Shown here: piece by piece, positions 8,350 to 17,601 of the stretch | Layout of the letters: every line of letters starts with the position of its first letter | How positions within the stretch are numbered: position 1 is the first letter of the stretch | Assembly: GCA_022446885.1 (NCBI GenBank) | Contig: JAKVBU010000016.1 | Coordinates: 32,921-96,920 of the forward strand | DNA from: Phycisphaerales bacterium | GTDB taxonomy: Bacteria; Planctomycetota; Phycisphaerae; Phycisphaerales; SM1A02 | Direction of reading: 5' to 3' | DNA: 64,000 bases | The notes under the pieces: generated by a model | Databases searched by the model: none | Told to the model about the DNA's origin: nothing | The model's input: only the letters and a program-made list of their open reading frames with translations | Program-made: the position numbers and the translations under genes

Positions 8350-8491
8350 CACTGGTGCCTTTCCGGTTTGGGATTGTCTGGAACACAGGCTCGAATCAGG
8401 CCTGTAGCCTCCGGCCCTTGGCGTGGGGCCACAGAGCGAGGGCTTGGGCCTTGAAGCGCAGATGGGTAGGCTACTGCAAGGAGGCCTCCTG

Positions 8492-9463
8492 GTGCGTCAG
8501 CGAATTCGAAGCATGCGAAGACAGTGGCGATCCATGCGTCTTCTGGTGCGTCGCAGGCCCGCCAGTGAACTCAGTCGCAGTCACCGAAAGGTGCGATTCG
8601 TGCTCGACATGGTGAGATTGGCGGCCATCCGACTCAGGCGCAACAAGGCCGGCTTCATGGCGGCGGCTTTGTCGTACAGGGTGCTGTTCTCGCTCATTCC
8701 ACTGCTGGCCTTGGGGGCCCTGATTGCACGGTATTCCGTTTCGGATGCAGCCTTTCTTGACGCCGTAGACGACTTCATCAACCAGTTGGGGCTCGACTCG
8801 GTGAATGTTGCCTCGCTGCAGGGGTCCGACGGGCATGCGGGTCTGGGAGACTGGCTCAGGGCTCAGGCCAAGGCAGCAATGGCGATCAACCCCGCGAGCC
8901 TCGGTGTGGTCGGCGGCGTCGTGCTTGTTTGGTCGTGCTACAAGCTCTTTGACGAGGTCGAGCGTGTCTGCAGCACGCTCACCGGCGGGCTCAGACGACG
9001 CACGCTTAGGGCCCGGATGGTGCTCGCCGTCACCCTGCTGGTGGCCATCCCGGTGCTCGCCACCTACGGGCTTTCCATGCTCAGCGACGTACTGGCCACA
9101 CTTCCTGGTGGAAGCGGGGTGGTCGTGGTACTGGGATCAACTGTGCATGTACTGCTGATTGGCGTGGTTCTGACTGGCATCATCTGCACGGCCTATCACT
9201 GGATTCCACTGGACGGCCCCACATGGAGAGCCTCCATGATCGGCGCCGTCTCAGCCGCGGTAGCCCTCATGGCCGGTGAGTGGGGGCTTCGGGCCTATGT
9301 GCTGAGCGCCGTTCCCTCGAGCCCGGTAGGCGGGGCTTTGGGGCTCGTGCCGCTGATCATGCTTTGGGTGTACGTCATGTGGCTGTGCCTGCTCTACGGC
9401 CTGGAGTTGGCGGTGCTGGTGGATCGTGGCCGGCGCCGCTGGCAGTCGCTTTCCAGGGGCTGA
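8492..9463 (+). CDS. YihY/BrkB-family inner membrane protein
   Basis: 323-aa polytopic membrane protein of the YihY (formerly RNase BN) family, whose function is unsettled; it is not a proven RNase. After a basic N-terminus come about six hydrophobic segments, starting with AAALSYRVLFSLIPLLALG, the family's hallmark AAAxxYxxLFSLxPLL. The GTG at 8492 is chosen because a full AAGGAGG (8478-8484) sits 7 nt upstream; an in-frame ATG at 8423 lacks such a site. The stop is 1 bp from the end of the convergent DUF1570 gene. Confidence 0.82.
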   Translation: MRQRIRSMRRQWRSMRLLVRRRPASELSRSHRKVRFVLDMVRLAAIRLRRNKAGFMAAALSYRVLFSLIPLLALGALIARYSVSDAAFLDAVDDFINQLGLDSVNVASLQGSDGHAGLGDWLRAQAKAAMAINPASLGVVGGVVLVWSCYKLFDEVERVCSTLTGGLRRRTLRARMVLAVTLLVAIPVLATYGLSMLSDVLATLPGGSGVVVVLGSTVHVLLIGVVLTGIICTAYHWIPLDGPTWRASMIGAVSAAVALMAGEWGLRAYVLSAVPSSPVGGALGLVPLIMLWVYVMWLCLLYGLELAVLVDRGRRRWQSLSRG

Positions 9464-9464
9464 G

Positions 9465-10463
9465 TCAACGGCGCCGACGCTCGTCGGCCCACCATGTTCT
9501 GGTCAGTTGCTCAGGGTTCCCGATGTGGCTGGCGAATGCAGCCGAGGCGCTGAGGGGCAGACCTTGCGCGTCAGTAGAGCCGATCGCATCGAGAAAGTCG
9601 GCCAGGGATCCACGGCGAGTGCGCGCAAGCCATGAAATCAGGGCACAGCCATCGATGTAGGCAGCTGCAACCTGATCAGCGTCGTCGTGATTGAGCTCGG
9701 CCACCTGCAAGAGGGCAGGGATGCTGGAGACCGATCCCGAGTCAAGTCGCTCAAGAAAGGCCTCTCGCCGATTGGCGAAGTCTCGGTCGGGACCAAATGG
9801 GCGGCGGCGATCTGCCGTCTCAAAGGCGCTCGAGAGCCCTTCGTGCAGCCAGGCAGGCCAGTGTCGATGATGGGGGAACGCCTCAGTGAGATGCACCAAC
9901 TGATGCACCGTCTCGTGGGCGGTCAAAGCCATGCGGCGAATCACTTCGCTTTGGGCCAACTCCTGTCGGGCAGATTCGAGTTGAGCCATGGCCTCGTGAA
10001 CCTGAGCCCCTGCGGCGCGAGCCTGATCAACTTCGCGCTGATAGTCGTCGATCTGTTCCCAGGCGGCTTCGAGGTCCAGATGCTCGCCTGGATCGAGAAA
10101 GACGATCCAGCCATTTCGGGGGCTGAAGTACCCCGGCACGTGAGCCGGATCGATGGAGAGATCGTCATGCTGCCGAGCGAATTGCTGGTACTGGGCATCG
10201 TCGGTGAACAAGAGGCAGAGCAACGCCCGATCGGGCCCGCTCCGAGGGCGTTCCATCAGCCGCAGAAACCGGTCCCACTCCTGCCTGGTCCGTTCCAGTG
10301 TCCGTTGCACTTGTTGCACGGATGGCCGTGGGGCATCGGAGAGCACGGTCCAGCCACGCTGATGCCATGGTTTCATGTCAGGCAACAGGGCCCGGGCCTC
10401 GTCGAGGCTGCGTGGGGGCGAGGCGATCAGCAGCAGCGAGCCCAACATGGCTTTGATGACCAT
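9465..10463 (-). CDS. DUF1570-type exported metalloprotease-like protein
   Basis: About 332 aa with a hydrophobic N-terminus ([10 protein letters not shown]). The core holds HETVHQLVH, an HExxH zinc-peptidase motif, followed about 20 residues later by [11 protein letters not shown], which could supply the third ligand as in gluzincins. This pairing and the [16 protein letters not shown] segments fit the DUF1570 family common in planctomycetes, for which proteolysis is predicted but not, to my knowledge, established. The ATG at 10463 with GAAGG upstream gives a signal peptide; in-frame starts at 10481 and 10499 are possible. It is divergent from nuoB. Confidence 0.72.
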   Translation of the reverse strand: MVIKAMLGSLLLIASPPRSLDEARALLPDMKPWHQRGWTVLSDAPRPSVQQVQRTLERTRQEWDRFLRLMERPRSGPDRALLCLLFTDDAQYQQFARQHDDLSIDPAHVPGYFSPRNGWIVFLDPGEHLDLEAAWEQIDDYQREVDQARAAGAQVHEAMAQLESARQELAQSEVIRRMALTAHETVHQLVHLTEAFPHHRHWPAWLHEGLSSAFETADRRRPFGPDRDFANRREAFLERLDSGSVSSIPALLQVAELNHDDADQVAAAYIDGCALISWLARTRRGSLADFLDAIGSTDAQGLPLSASAAFASHIGNPEQLTRTWWADERRRR

Positions 10464-10529
10464 GCCTTCATCATCGGACATATGTTGCCCGAGGGCCACT
10501 TCACTTGAGGCCCCGAGGGCAGCGGTCGC

Positions 10530-10535
10530 TAGAAT
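10530..10535 (+). promoter_or_regulatory. -10 element of probable leaderless nuoB
   Basis: TAGAAT, 8 nt before the nuoB ATG at 10544, with no Shine-Dalgarno. Confidence 0.55.
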
Positions 10536-10543
10536 GTCCGCAC

Positions 10544-11113
10544 ATGGGCATTGAAGCAGCCATTCCGGTTGACGGGTTTCTCACCACGTCGCTCAACAGG
10601 GTGATCAACTGGGCCCGCCGTTCGGCGGTCTGGCCCATGCCATTTGCTACGGCTTGCTGCGGGATCGAATTGATGGCCACGGCCTCCAGCCGATTTGATC
10701 TGGCCCGATTCGGCGCTGAAGTGTTCCGTTTCAGTCCTCGACAGGCGGATTTGCTGATTGTGGCCGGGCGAGTCGCAGTGAAGATGCTGCCGGTGTTGCA
10801 ACGCATCTACAAGCAGATGTGCGAGCCCAAGTGGGTCATCTCGATGGGGGCCTGTGCCAGTACTGGCGGCGTGTTCGACACCTACGCGGTCGTGCAGGGC
10901 GTCGATCAATATGTGCCGGTCGATGTCTACGTGCCCGGGTGCCCACCGCGTCCGGAGATGCTGATCGAAGGCGTGATGGCCATTCAGCGCATTATCGACA
11001 ACGACAACATCCCCTATGACGGCGACGGCAAGCGACTGCCACTGGAATTGGCGCTTGAGCCCACGTGGCGACCAGGCGAACAGCCCGCCGATGTGACGAT
11101 CGGCGTTAGCTGA
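10544..11113 (+). CDS. nuoB: NADH-quinone oxidoreductase subunit B
   Basis: 189-aa complex I subunit that carries iron-sulfur cluster N2, the last electron carrier before quinone. All four ligand cysteines are present: tandem Cys38-Cys39 in ATACCGIE, Cys104 in MGACASTGG and Cys133 in PGCPPRPE. The length is normal. As with nuoC 8 kb upstream, the gene stands alone between unrelated neighbours. The ATG is set by the TAGAAT element 8 nt upstream and by the MGIEAAIP start; an earlier in-frame start at 10505 is not needed. Confidence 0.95.
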   Translation: MGIEAAIPVDGFLTTSLNRVINWARRSAVWPMPFATACCGIELMATASSRFDLARFGAEVFRFSPRQADLLIVAGRVAVKMLPVLQRIYKQMCEPKWVISMGACASTGGVFDTYAVVQGVDQYVPVDVYVPGCPPRPEMLIEGVMAIQRIIDNDNIPYDGDGKRLPLELALEPTWRPGEQPADVTIGVS

Positions 11114-11153
11114 ACACCGATCCGTCGAAGGCCTCAATTGAAGATCGGGCAGA

Positions 11154-12743
11154 TCAGTGTCTGAAGGCACGCGTGCCGGTAAGCAAGCAGGTTGCGCCCC
11201 GCTGACGGCACAGTTCAAAAGTGTCTTCATCGCGCTTTGATCCACCCGGGTGGATCAGGCAGTTCACACCGGCGTCCAGCAGAACCTCTGGTCCATCACT
11301 GAATGGGAAGAACGCATCCGATGCGGCAATCACCGGTCCGTCGCTGGCTGCAATCGCCTGCGCGGCCTTCTGAACAGCCACTCGGGCGGCATTGACACGA
11401 TCCACCTGCCCGCCTCCCACACCAGCAAGCCTGCCGCCACATGCGATCGTCACCGCATTGCTGGGAACGTGCTTGACGGCCGTCCATGCACAACTGGCGA
11501 GCGCCTGTGCAGTTGAGTCGAGCGGCTCACCGACTGCTACCTTCCAACTGCTCGGCGACGCGATGGCGTCGTCTTCATCTTGTACGAGCAGGCCGCCGGG
11601 AATCGTTCGGATCGACTGGCAAGAGCGGGGGCGGTGCATGATGTCTGGAACGGCGACCAGTCGGATGTTCTTCCACCTGTCCTGCAGTGCCTCGATGGCC
11701 TCCTGCTCAAAGGCGGGAGCCAACAGCACCTCGATGAAACGCTCGCCCTCAATGATCGCCGCCGCTTCAGTCTGCGTCATCGGCGCATTCATCGCGACAA
11801 TACCGCCGAAGGCTGCAAGCGGGTCGCCGGCCCAGGCCTGATGAAACGCCTCTACAGGCGAGTCGGCCGCCGCCAGGCCGCAGGGGCTGGCGTGCTTGAC
11901 GACGACCGCCACACTGCTGCCAGTGCAGGCGTGGGCAAGATCGCGGCAGCAACGCAGTGCGCCAGCGGCGTCGTTGTAGTTGTTGTAGGAGAGCGGCTTT
12001 CCATCGATCGTCGAGGCACTGGCAAGGCCAGCATCACGGGTATCAGGGGTCGCATAGAGCGCTGCCTGCTGGTGGGGGTTCTCGCCGTATCGAAGCATGC
12101 GTTCGCGGCCGGCGACGAGATGAAGCCATGCCGGGAAGGGCTCGCCGGCCGAATTCATCCAGGAGGCGATCGTGGCGTCGTACCGGGCCGTACGGGCAAA
12201 GGCCGACCCAGCGAGGGTGCGGCGCAGGTTCAAAGTCGTGCACCCGTCATTCGCTCGCAATTGGGAGATCAGGCTGTCGTACTGGTCGCGGTCGGTTACG
12301 ACGGCAACGAAGTCGTGGTTCTTGCCAGCGCTGCGGAGCATGGCAGGGCCGCCGATGTCGATCTGTTCGATCGCCTCCGCTTCGGTAGCGGTTCCCGAGG
12401 CAATCGTCCGCTCGAATGGATACAGATTGATGCACACCAGATCGATGGGGCGAATCTCATGGGTCTGCATGGCTTGAACATGATGATCCAGGTCTCGTCG
12501 GGCGAGCAGGCCACCGTGCACTCGTGGGTGCAGCGTCTTGATTCGGCCGTCCATCATTTCGGGGAAGCCCGTGAGGGAATCAACCGTGACTACCTCAAGC
12601 CCGGCTTCCTGCAGGGCCGCGGCCGTTCCACCGGTTGAGATCAACTCGACACCCATGTCTGCCAGTGCCTTGGCAAAGGGAATCAGATCAGTCTTGTCGC
12701 TGACCGAGAGCAGCGCTCGTTCAATGCGGACGAGGTCGGGCAT
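11154..12743 (-). CDS. purH: Bifunctional AICAR transformylase/IMP cyclohydrolase
   Basis: 529 aa, full length for the two-domain enzyme that performs the last two steps of IMP synthesis. The N-terminal cyclohydrolase (MGS-like) domain has ALLSVSDKTD, ISTGGTAAAL and GRIKTLHPRVHGG. The C-terminal transformylase has RYGENPHQQAALY, VVKHASPCGLA with the catalytic Lys-His pair, and the closing GTRAFRH. An AGAGAGA purine tract precedes the ATG. It is convergent with nuoB (40-bp gap). Together with guaA at 33.6 kb it covers parts of purine synthesis. Confidence 0.96.
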   Translation of the reverse strand: MPDLVRIERALLSVSDKTDLIPFAKALADMGVELISTGGTAAALQEAGLEVVTVDSLTGFPEMMDGRIKTLHPRVHGGLLARRDLDHHVQAMQTHEIRPIDLVCINLYPFERTIASGTATEAEAIEQIDIGGPAMLRSAGKNHDFVAVVTDRDQYDSLISQLRANDGCTTLNLRRTLAGSAFARTARYDATIASWMNSAGEPFPAWLHLVAGRERMLRYGENPHQQAALYATPDTRDAGLASASTIDGKPLSYNNYNDAAGALRCCRDLAHACTGSSVAVVVKHASPCGLAAADSPVEAFHQAWAGDPLAAFGGIVAMNAPMTQTEAAAIIEGERFIEVLLAPAFEQEAIEALQDRWKNIRLVAVPDIMHRPRSCQSIRTIPGGLLVQDEDDAIASPSSWKVAVGEPLDSTAQALASCAWTAVKHVPSNAVTIACGGRLAGVGGGQVDRVNAARVAVQKAAQAIAASDGPVIAASDAFFPFSDGPEVLLDAGVNCLIHPGGSKRDEDTFELCRQRGATCLLTGTRAFRH

Positions 12744-12786
12744 GTGTTTCTCTCTGTCCAGCCCCGCAAGCAGGGGGCAGGTTGGC

Positions 12787-14022
12787 TCAGGATGCCGGGA
12801 CGAGCGACTCGATGCGACCGTCTGCGCCGATCACAAAAACTCGGCCATCGTCCGTCGATGAGGCCTTCACGTGCGTGCCCAGAGGCAGATTCAAGGCGGC
12901 GTCCAAGGTGCCTGTCGTGGGGGAGACTGTTGATAGTGCACCGGTGCGCCACTGCCAGGTAAGCAGGCTGTCTCCAGTGGTTGTGAGAACGTCGCCGTCC
13001 ACGCCCGGGGAGGTCCAGATCTGCACACCGGAGGGCTTGTTTTCCGGTGCCGCTTCCCAAGCAGTCAGGCCTACGCCTGGCACCTGCTGATAGACACTGC
13101 TGCCCACGAGTGTGGGCGCGGAGACGAGGGGGGACTCCATCAGGGCTTCCCACACAGGTCTTCCTTCATTTTTCAACGACAGGCAGCGGATGTATTGATC
13201 TTGCGTGCTCGTCCACACGTGAGTGTCGGTTGCGACTGGCTCGGCGGCCAACTCCCCGAGCAGTGTGCGTGTCCAGACAAGCGCGCCGGTCTCGACGTTC
13301 AATGCAGACACGACCCCGTCGTTGGCGCCTGCAATGACCAGATCGCCCGCCACAATCGGGGAGACTGCGACGCGTCGGCCAATGCGGTGAGCTCGCTTGG
13401 ATAGCCCCGTCCACCAGGAGTGCCAGACCACTTCGCCGCCGAGGCTGCCATAGATGAATTCTCGTCCGGCGAGACTGCCGCCGGTTCTGGCGAGCCACTG
13501 GAGTCGCTGCATGGGCTTGACGACGCCCTTGAGCATGCCCTTGGGAATGCCACTGTTCAGGTCAACCGTGACGATCGCGTCGGATCTGAGCACGATGGCA
13601 ACGTTCGCTTCTTTTGAGACATGCAGGTCGAGCACCTGATCGCCCGGGTCCGCAACGAACGCCCGCCACTTTCGAACGCCTGTGCCAAAGTCGAGCATCG
13701 AAAGTTCATTGCGGGCGTCGAGGACGAAGACGCCGGTGGATGTGGGCCAGAGTCCGGCCACACCACCATCTGCGGCAAAGGTGGCACTCCACGTCGGATG
13801 CAGCCCGAGACTGCGGGCCGCCAGTGGCCCGATCATCATCTCTTCCTCGAGGTGGGCAGCACGCTGCGCCAATGGATCAAGCGAGGTGCGAGGCGACTCC
13901 TGCATGGCAGCAGGGGCGACTGCTTCTTTGGGGGGCTGTGTGGAAGCACAGCCGGCCCCCAGAAGGGAGCAGGCGGCCAGTGCGAGTGTCATGATGCTCG
14001 TTGCGGGGCTCGAACGGGGCAT
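12787..14022 (-). CDS. PQQ-like beta-propeller lipoprotein
   Basis: 411 aa. The N-terminus is a lipoprotein signal ending in LLGAGC, so the mature protein is probably membrane-anchored outside the cytoplasm. The body contains propeller blades with the VSALNVETGALVWTRTL and LNSGIPKG pattern of PQQ-binding-like (BamB-like) repeats. The W-motifs fit protein-protein scaffolding rather than enzyme activity; no PQQ-dehydrogenase catalytic residues are evident. AGGAG lies about 10 nt before the ATG and a TATACT hexamer further upstream marks the promoter. It is divergent from ribE. Confidence 0.78.
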   Translation of the reverse strand: MPRSSPATSIMTLALAACSLLGAGCASTQPPKEAVAPAAMQESPRTSLDPLAQRAAHLEEEMMIGPLAARSLGLHPTWSATFAADGGVAGLWPTSTGVFVLDARNELSMLDFGTGVRKWRAFVADPGDQVLDLHVSKEANVAIVLRSDAIVTVDLNSGIPKGMLKGVVKPMQRLQWLARTGGSLAGREFIYGSLGGEVVWHSWWTGLSKRAHRIGRRVAVSPIVAGDLVIAGANDGVVSALNVETGALVWTRTLLGELAAEPVATDTHVWTSTQDQYIRCLSLKNEGRPVWEALMESPLVSAPTLVGSSVYQQVPGVGLTAWEAAPENKPSGVQIWTSPGVDGDVLTTTGDSLLTWQWRTGALSTVSPTTGTLDAALNLPLGTHVKASSTDDGRVFVIGADGRIESLVPAS

Positions 14023-14073
14023 GGGACGTCAATGGCTCCTGAACAGTTGCGGGTGACCCCAAGCGGGCCAGTA

Positions 14074-14079
14074 TAGCCT
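14074..14079 (-). promoter_or_regulatory. -10 element for the beta-propeller lipoprotein
   Basis: TATACT on the minus strand, about 50 nt before the ATG at 14022, leaving a leader that carries an AGGAG Shine-Dalgarno. Confidence 0.5.
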
Positions 14080-14100
14080 GCCCTGCTCGGCCTCGGAGGG

Positions 14101-14106
14101 TAGGCT
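14101..14106 (+). promoter_or_regulatory. -10 element of probable leaderless ribE
   Basis: TAGGCT, 7 nt before the ribE GTG at 14114. Such a short leader leaves no room for an FMN riboswitch. Confidence 0.55.
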
Positions 14107-14113
14107 TGGCAGG

Positions 14114-14713
14114 GTGTTCACCGGACTCATTCAGCATGTCGGTTGCGTGAAGGCCATGCGACCCACCAGTACGGGCTGCCGACTCATTATCGATCCAGCC
14201 CAGTGGGGGCACAGGCCTGATCCGGGTGACTCGATTGCGGTGTCAGGCTGCTGCCTGACTGTGGTAGAGGATCAGCAATCGGACACGCTGTCCTTCGACG
14301 TGATCCAGCAGACCCTGACCAAGACTCGTTTGGGGGCAATTGACGCTGCTGACCGGGTGAATCTGGAGCCTGCTGCCACCTTGGCCTCTCGCCTTGACGG
14401 CCATCTGGTGCAGGGGCACGTGGATGCCATCGGGCGGGTTGTCGCTGCCTTGGACACACCTGACCAGGGAAGACGGCTGCGCCTGGAGGCCCCTGTGGAT
14501 GTGCTTGACTTGTGTGTGCAGCAGGGCTCTATTGCCATCGATGGGGTGAGCCTCACAATTGCTGACCTCGGCGACACGTGGCTTGAAGTAGCGCTGATCC
14601 CTATGACGCTCGAGTTGACCACCCTGGGCGATCTGCGTGAGGGCAATTGTGTGAACATCGAGACTGACATGCTTGCTCGGCATGTGCAGCGACTGCTGCG
14701 TCGCGGAAACTGA
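14114..14713 (+). CDS. ribE: Riboflavin synthase, alpha subunit type
   Basis: 199 aa. Dismutates two 6,7-dimethyl-8-ribityllumazines into riboflavin. Two lumazine-binding barrels are visible: the first begins MFTGLIQHVG and contains GDSIAVSGCCLTV, the second contains HLVQGHVDAIG and GSIAIDGVSLTI. The MFTGLI start is the family's invariant N-terminus, which fixes the GTG at 14114. The stop lies 1 bp from the convergent DUF192 gene. Confidence 0.95.
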   Translation: MFTGLIQHVGCVKAMRPTSTGCRLIIDPAQWGHRPDPGDSIAVSGCCLTVVEDQQSDTLSFDVIQQTLTKTRLGAIDAADRVNLEPAATLASRLDGHLVQGHVDAIGRVVAALDTPDQGRRLRLEAPVDVLDLCVQQGSIAIDGVSLTIADLGDTWLEVALIPMTLELTTLGDLREGNCVNIETDMLARHVQRLLRRGN

Positions 14714-14714
14714 G

Positions 14715-15218
14715 TCAGCGCCTTCGCTGTTCCAACTGCAGCAGATCTTTGATGTCCATCTCGAAGCGGTCGCCGCGAGTGATGTGAAGTGACTCAATGG
14801 TGCCTGCAGGGAATTCTGCAGCGAATCGAACAGGCACGCCGCTGGGGTATGAAGTCATTCGGGCCAGATATTGGTCATGGGGCTCACCCGGTTCGATTGG
14901 TGGCTCGACGGGCATCTCCCATGTCGCCACGACTCTGCCACGACCGTCCAGAAAGACAAGATCGATGGGCATGACGCACCATGCCATCCAGAAGGAGTGG
15001 TAGTCCGGTCGAGGGAAGATGAACAGCATGCCCGTGTCGGGTGGCAGGCTCTCACGGCCCATGAGCCCGCGGCGAATGTCAGCTTCGCCAATAGCCAACT
15101 CCATGGACCACGTCTTGCCGTTGACCACAATGGAAGTGTGCGTCATGGGCTCGGCGCACCCACAGGTGAGCATCGAGAGCATGGTCAGCAGTGTCGCGAC
15201 GAGGCGTGTGTTCTTCAT
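14715..15218 (-). CDS. DUF192 lipoprotein
   Basis: 167 aa with a lipoprotein signal (MLSMLTCGC). The DUF192 core is clear: RRGLMGRESLPPDTGMLFIF, FWMAWCVMPIDLVFLD and a final strand ending SLHITRGDRFEM. The family is a small beta-rich exported domain of unknown function. The ATG at 15218 overlaps the gluQ stop as ATGA, so translational coupling is likely and the upstream in-frame GTG at 15230 is not needed. Confidence 0.85.
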   Translation of the reverse strand: MKNTRLVATLLTMLSMLTCGCAEPMTHTSIVVNGKTWSMELAIGEADIRRGLMGRESLPPDTGMLFIFPRPDYHSFWMAWCVMPIDLVFLDGRGRVVATWEMPVEPPIEPGEPHDQYLARMTSYPSGVPVRFAAEFPAGTIESLHITRGDRFEMDIKDLLQLEQRRR

Positions 15219-16156
15219 GCGTCGAGCCACCTGATGTGGTCGCTTGTCACGATCACGTCCGAGCGGGGGACGCGGTCGATGTCGAAGGTCTCCAGAAAAG
15301 CCGATGCGGTCATGGGGACAGGATCATCGCCGCTGGTGCAGAAGGATGCCAGCAGGCCTACGAGGCGGTCTGGCCGCCCACTTCGCCAACGGGAGATTCT
15401 CGTGTCACCATGCCGTTTGGCCAGACGCCGGCCATCCGGGCCTCGAAGCAGAGGCAGGTGCCACCACGTGGGTGTGGGCAGCCGCAGATGGGCCTGCAGG
15501 CACTGCTGCCGGGCGGCCGAGGAAAGCAGGTCATCTCCGCGAACTACCTGATTGACGCCTTGGCGGGCATCGTCCACCGTCACGGCCAATTGGTAGGTGG
15601 GGCAGCCCCTGTTTGACCACACGGCGAAGTCGCCGCAGTCGGTGGCGACGTCGATCTGGTGATCACCGCAGAAGGCATCGGACACGCAACAGAGTCCCGG
15701 CTCAACCATGAGCCGCCATGTGCTTGTGGTTTTGGGTTGCTCGATGGGTTGCCCCGCCTCTGCGGGGCGATCGGCTGCAGCGGCCCGGATCGTCTGGTCA
15801 CCTTCATTAGGGGCGGACAGAAGTAACTCTGCTCGGGATCGAGTGCAGGCGTAGATCAACCCGGCACGCCCCAGTTTTTGCAAAGCGCTGTGGCAGGGCT
15901 CCAGATCAGTGGTCTGCAGTGGGACCTCATCGTCCCAGTCGAGGCCCAGCCAGCGCAATTCTGCTCGGGTCTGGTCGATCGTCTCAGGTTTCACCCGCGG
16001 GTGGTCGAGGTCTTCGATTCGAAGCAGCACCCGCCATCCACGCTGGCGTGCCAGCGCCCAATTCACCAGAAAGGTGCGGGCATTGCCCAGGTGCAGGGCC
16101 CCCGTGGGGGAGGGGGCCAGTCGCGTCACACCTAGTGCATCGTTCAAGCGCTCCAC
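15215..16156 (-). CDS. gluQ: Glutamyl-Q tRNA(Asp) synthetase
   Basis: 313 aa, a truncated GluRS paralogue that charges glutamate onto the queuosine base of tRNA-Asp. The HIGH-like motif appears in RLAPSPTGALHLGNART and the KMSKS counterpart as RRLAKRHGD; the anticodon-binding half of GluRS is absent, as expected for GluQ-RS. Its pathway partner queE is in the same window. The GTG start at 16156 is supported by a TACCAT element 7 nt upstream. It is first in a two-gene unit with the DUF192 lipoprotein. Confidence 0.92.
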   Translation of the reverse strand: MERLNDALGVTRLAPSPTGALHLGNARTFLVNWALARQRGWRVLLRIEDLDHPRVKPETIDQTRAELRWLGLDWDDEVPLQTTDLEPCHSALQKLGRAGLIYACTRSRAELLLSAPNEGDQTIRAAAADRPAEAGQPIEQPKTTSTWRLMVEPGLCCVSDAFCGDHQIDVATDCGDFAVWSNRGCPTYQLAVTVDDARQGVNQVVRGDDLLSSAARQQCLQAHLRLPTPTWWHLPLLRGPDGRRLAKRHGDTRISRWRSGRPDRLVGLLASFCTSGDDPVPMTASAFLETFDIDRVPRSDVIVTSDHIRWLDA

Positions 16157-16163
16157 ACATGTG

Positions 16164-16169
16164 ATGGTA
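16164..16169 (-). promoter_or_regulatory. -10 element of probable leaderless gluQ
   Basis: TACCAT on the minus strand, 7 nt before the GTG at 16156. Confidence 0.5.
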
Positions 16170-16200
16170 CGGTGCCCATGTCGTCGCAGGAGGTGCCCCG

Positions 16201-16494
16201 ATGAGCGAATCCGAATCTCAGCGACTGGATGAACCGCAGATCAGTCTCGCACTGGACACACTCACTGAGTGGGTGCGTAGTGGAGATGTGATTCAACGGA
16301 CCTTCGTGCTGGCTGATTTTGCCACAGCAATGGCCTTCGTCAATCAGGTTGCAGCCGTTGCGGAGGCGGCGGGGCATCACCCGGACATTCTGATCCGTTG
16401 GTCGAAGGTCACGCTCAGTCTCTCTACGCATGACGCCGGAGGGCTTACGAAGCTCGACTTCAATCTTGCAGCGGCGATTGACTCGTTGGTTTGA
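16201..16494 (+). CDS. phhB: 4a-hydroxytetrahydrobiopterin dehydratase
   Basis: 97-aa pterin-4a-carbinolamine dehydratase, which recycles the carbinolamine formed by aromatic amino acid hydroxylases. The catalytic motif AGHHPDILIRWSKV and the closing THDAGGLTKLDFNLA are both intact. The ATG is preceded by AGGAGGT (16188-16194) at ideal spacing, unlike the leaderless neighbours. No hydroxylase is nearby, so the substrate source is unknown. Confidence 0.92.
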   Translation: MSESESQRLDEPQISLALDTLTEWVRSGDVIQRTFVLADFATAMAFVNQVAAVAEAAGHHPDILIRWSKVTLSLSTHDAGGLTKLDFNLAAAIDSLV

Positions 16495-16554
16495 ACGCTA
16501 CGTTCTGACCTGAGGAAGCCTGTCAAGGGCTCAGCCTCGCTCTGGGCGCCGCAG

Positions 16555-17601
16555 TCAAACAGACAGCATGTTCCGCACAAGTTCCGCCCGAACGCCGCGG
16601 GCGTCTGCCGGGGAGAGTGCGCCACCGACGCGCTCTCGCAGATGAGCAGGCTGAATGTGCAAGAAGAGCGCGTTGATCGTGTCGAGCCCAATGGTGTCAA
16701 TCAACCCCATGCATGCGCCCAGGCGCACATTGCTGAGGCGTTTCATGGCTTCGTCGGCCTTGAGCAGTCGGGCTGATCGCAAGATTGCCAGATCTCGGTG
16801 AACGCGATCCTCGATCGTCAATCGTTCCCGGTCAAGCAGGACATCTCGGGCGGCTCGCTCATACCTGACGACGCCGGGAATGAGCACCCGTTGGAACTGA
16901 TCCAGCAGTTCTTCTTCTGAAACGCCCAGCGTGATCTGATTGCTGATCTGATAGAAGTTGCCCGAGGACTCTGACCCTTCGCCGTAGTACCCGCGAACCG
17001 CCAGATGCAGGTCTTTGGCTGCCTGCTGCACCTTTGAGAGTTCGCCAGTCATGCGTAGGGCGGGCAGGTGCACCATGGCGGAGAACCGGATTCCGGTTCC
17101 GGCGTTCGTTGGGCAAGCGCACAGATAACCCCACTGTTCATGCATCGCCCAGTTGAGCCTGGTCTCCAGTTGGGCGTCCAGCCGGACGAGTCGCCTGAGG
17201 CAACGCTCCGGCTGAAGTCCCGGTGCGATCGCCTGCATCCGCACGTGGTCTTCTTCGTTGACCATCACGCTCATGGTCTCGTCATCAGCGATGGCGACAC
17301 CCCGAGGGATGTTGGTTTCGGCAAGGTGACGGGATATCAGGTGTCGCTCGACCAGTAGTTGTCGATCGTGCGCTGAGACGGTCTCCAAGTCCACCCAATT
17401 GAGCGTCTCGTCGAGGTCGCCCCGCAGCATGACCTGCTGGAGCATGCCCAGCATGGCCCGATGGGCTGACTCGCTACAGCGGTGCACGAAGCACTCGCCA
17501 GCGACGTTGCGAGCCAGCCGCACACGGCTGCTCAGAACGACATCCGACTCGGGGGCGTCGGCGCGTGCCAGTGGTGGCGGTCGATCAGGACGCACGGTCA
17601 C
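16555..17601 (-). CDS. mcsB: Protein arginine kinase McsB
   Basis: 348-aa ATP:guanido phosphotransferase of the McsB type, which phosphorylates protein arginines and in Firmicutes marks proteins for ClpCP. Visible motifs are DVVLSSRVRLARNV at the N-terminus, the central CPTNAGTGIRFSAMVHLP (guanido kinase active-site Cys replaced by the McsB-type CPTN) and a C-terminal RLGACMGLI. The GTG at 17601 overlaps the mcsA stop (GTGA). No ctsR or clpC is in the window; the preceding gene is kdsA. Confidence 0.93.
   Translation of the reverse strand: MTVRPDRPPPLARADAPESDVVLSSRVRLARNVAGECFVHRCSESAHRAMLGMLQQVMLRGDLDETLNWVDLETVSAHDRQLLVERHLISRHLAETNIPRGVAIADDETMSVMVNEEDHVRMQAIAPGLQPERCLRRLVRLDAQLETRLNWAMHEQWGYLCACPTNAGTGIRFSAMVHLPALRMTGELSKVQQAAKDLHLAVRGYYGEGSESSGNFYQISNQITLGVSEEELLDQFQRVLIPGVVRYERAARDVLLDRERLTIEDRVHRDLAILRSARLLKADEAMKRLSNVRLGACMGLIDTIGLDTINALFLHIQPAHLRERVGGALSPADARGVRAELVRNMLSV

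Noticed and set aside
9465..10463. Assigning the HExxH protein to a named protease family
   Set aside because: The motif and a plausible third ligand are visible, but the surrounding sequence fits DUF1570 better than any characterised peptidase I can name.
14107..14113. FMN riboswitch upstream of ribE
   Set aside because: The -10-like element lies 7 nt before the start, leaving no leader for an aptamer.
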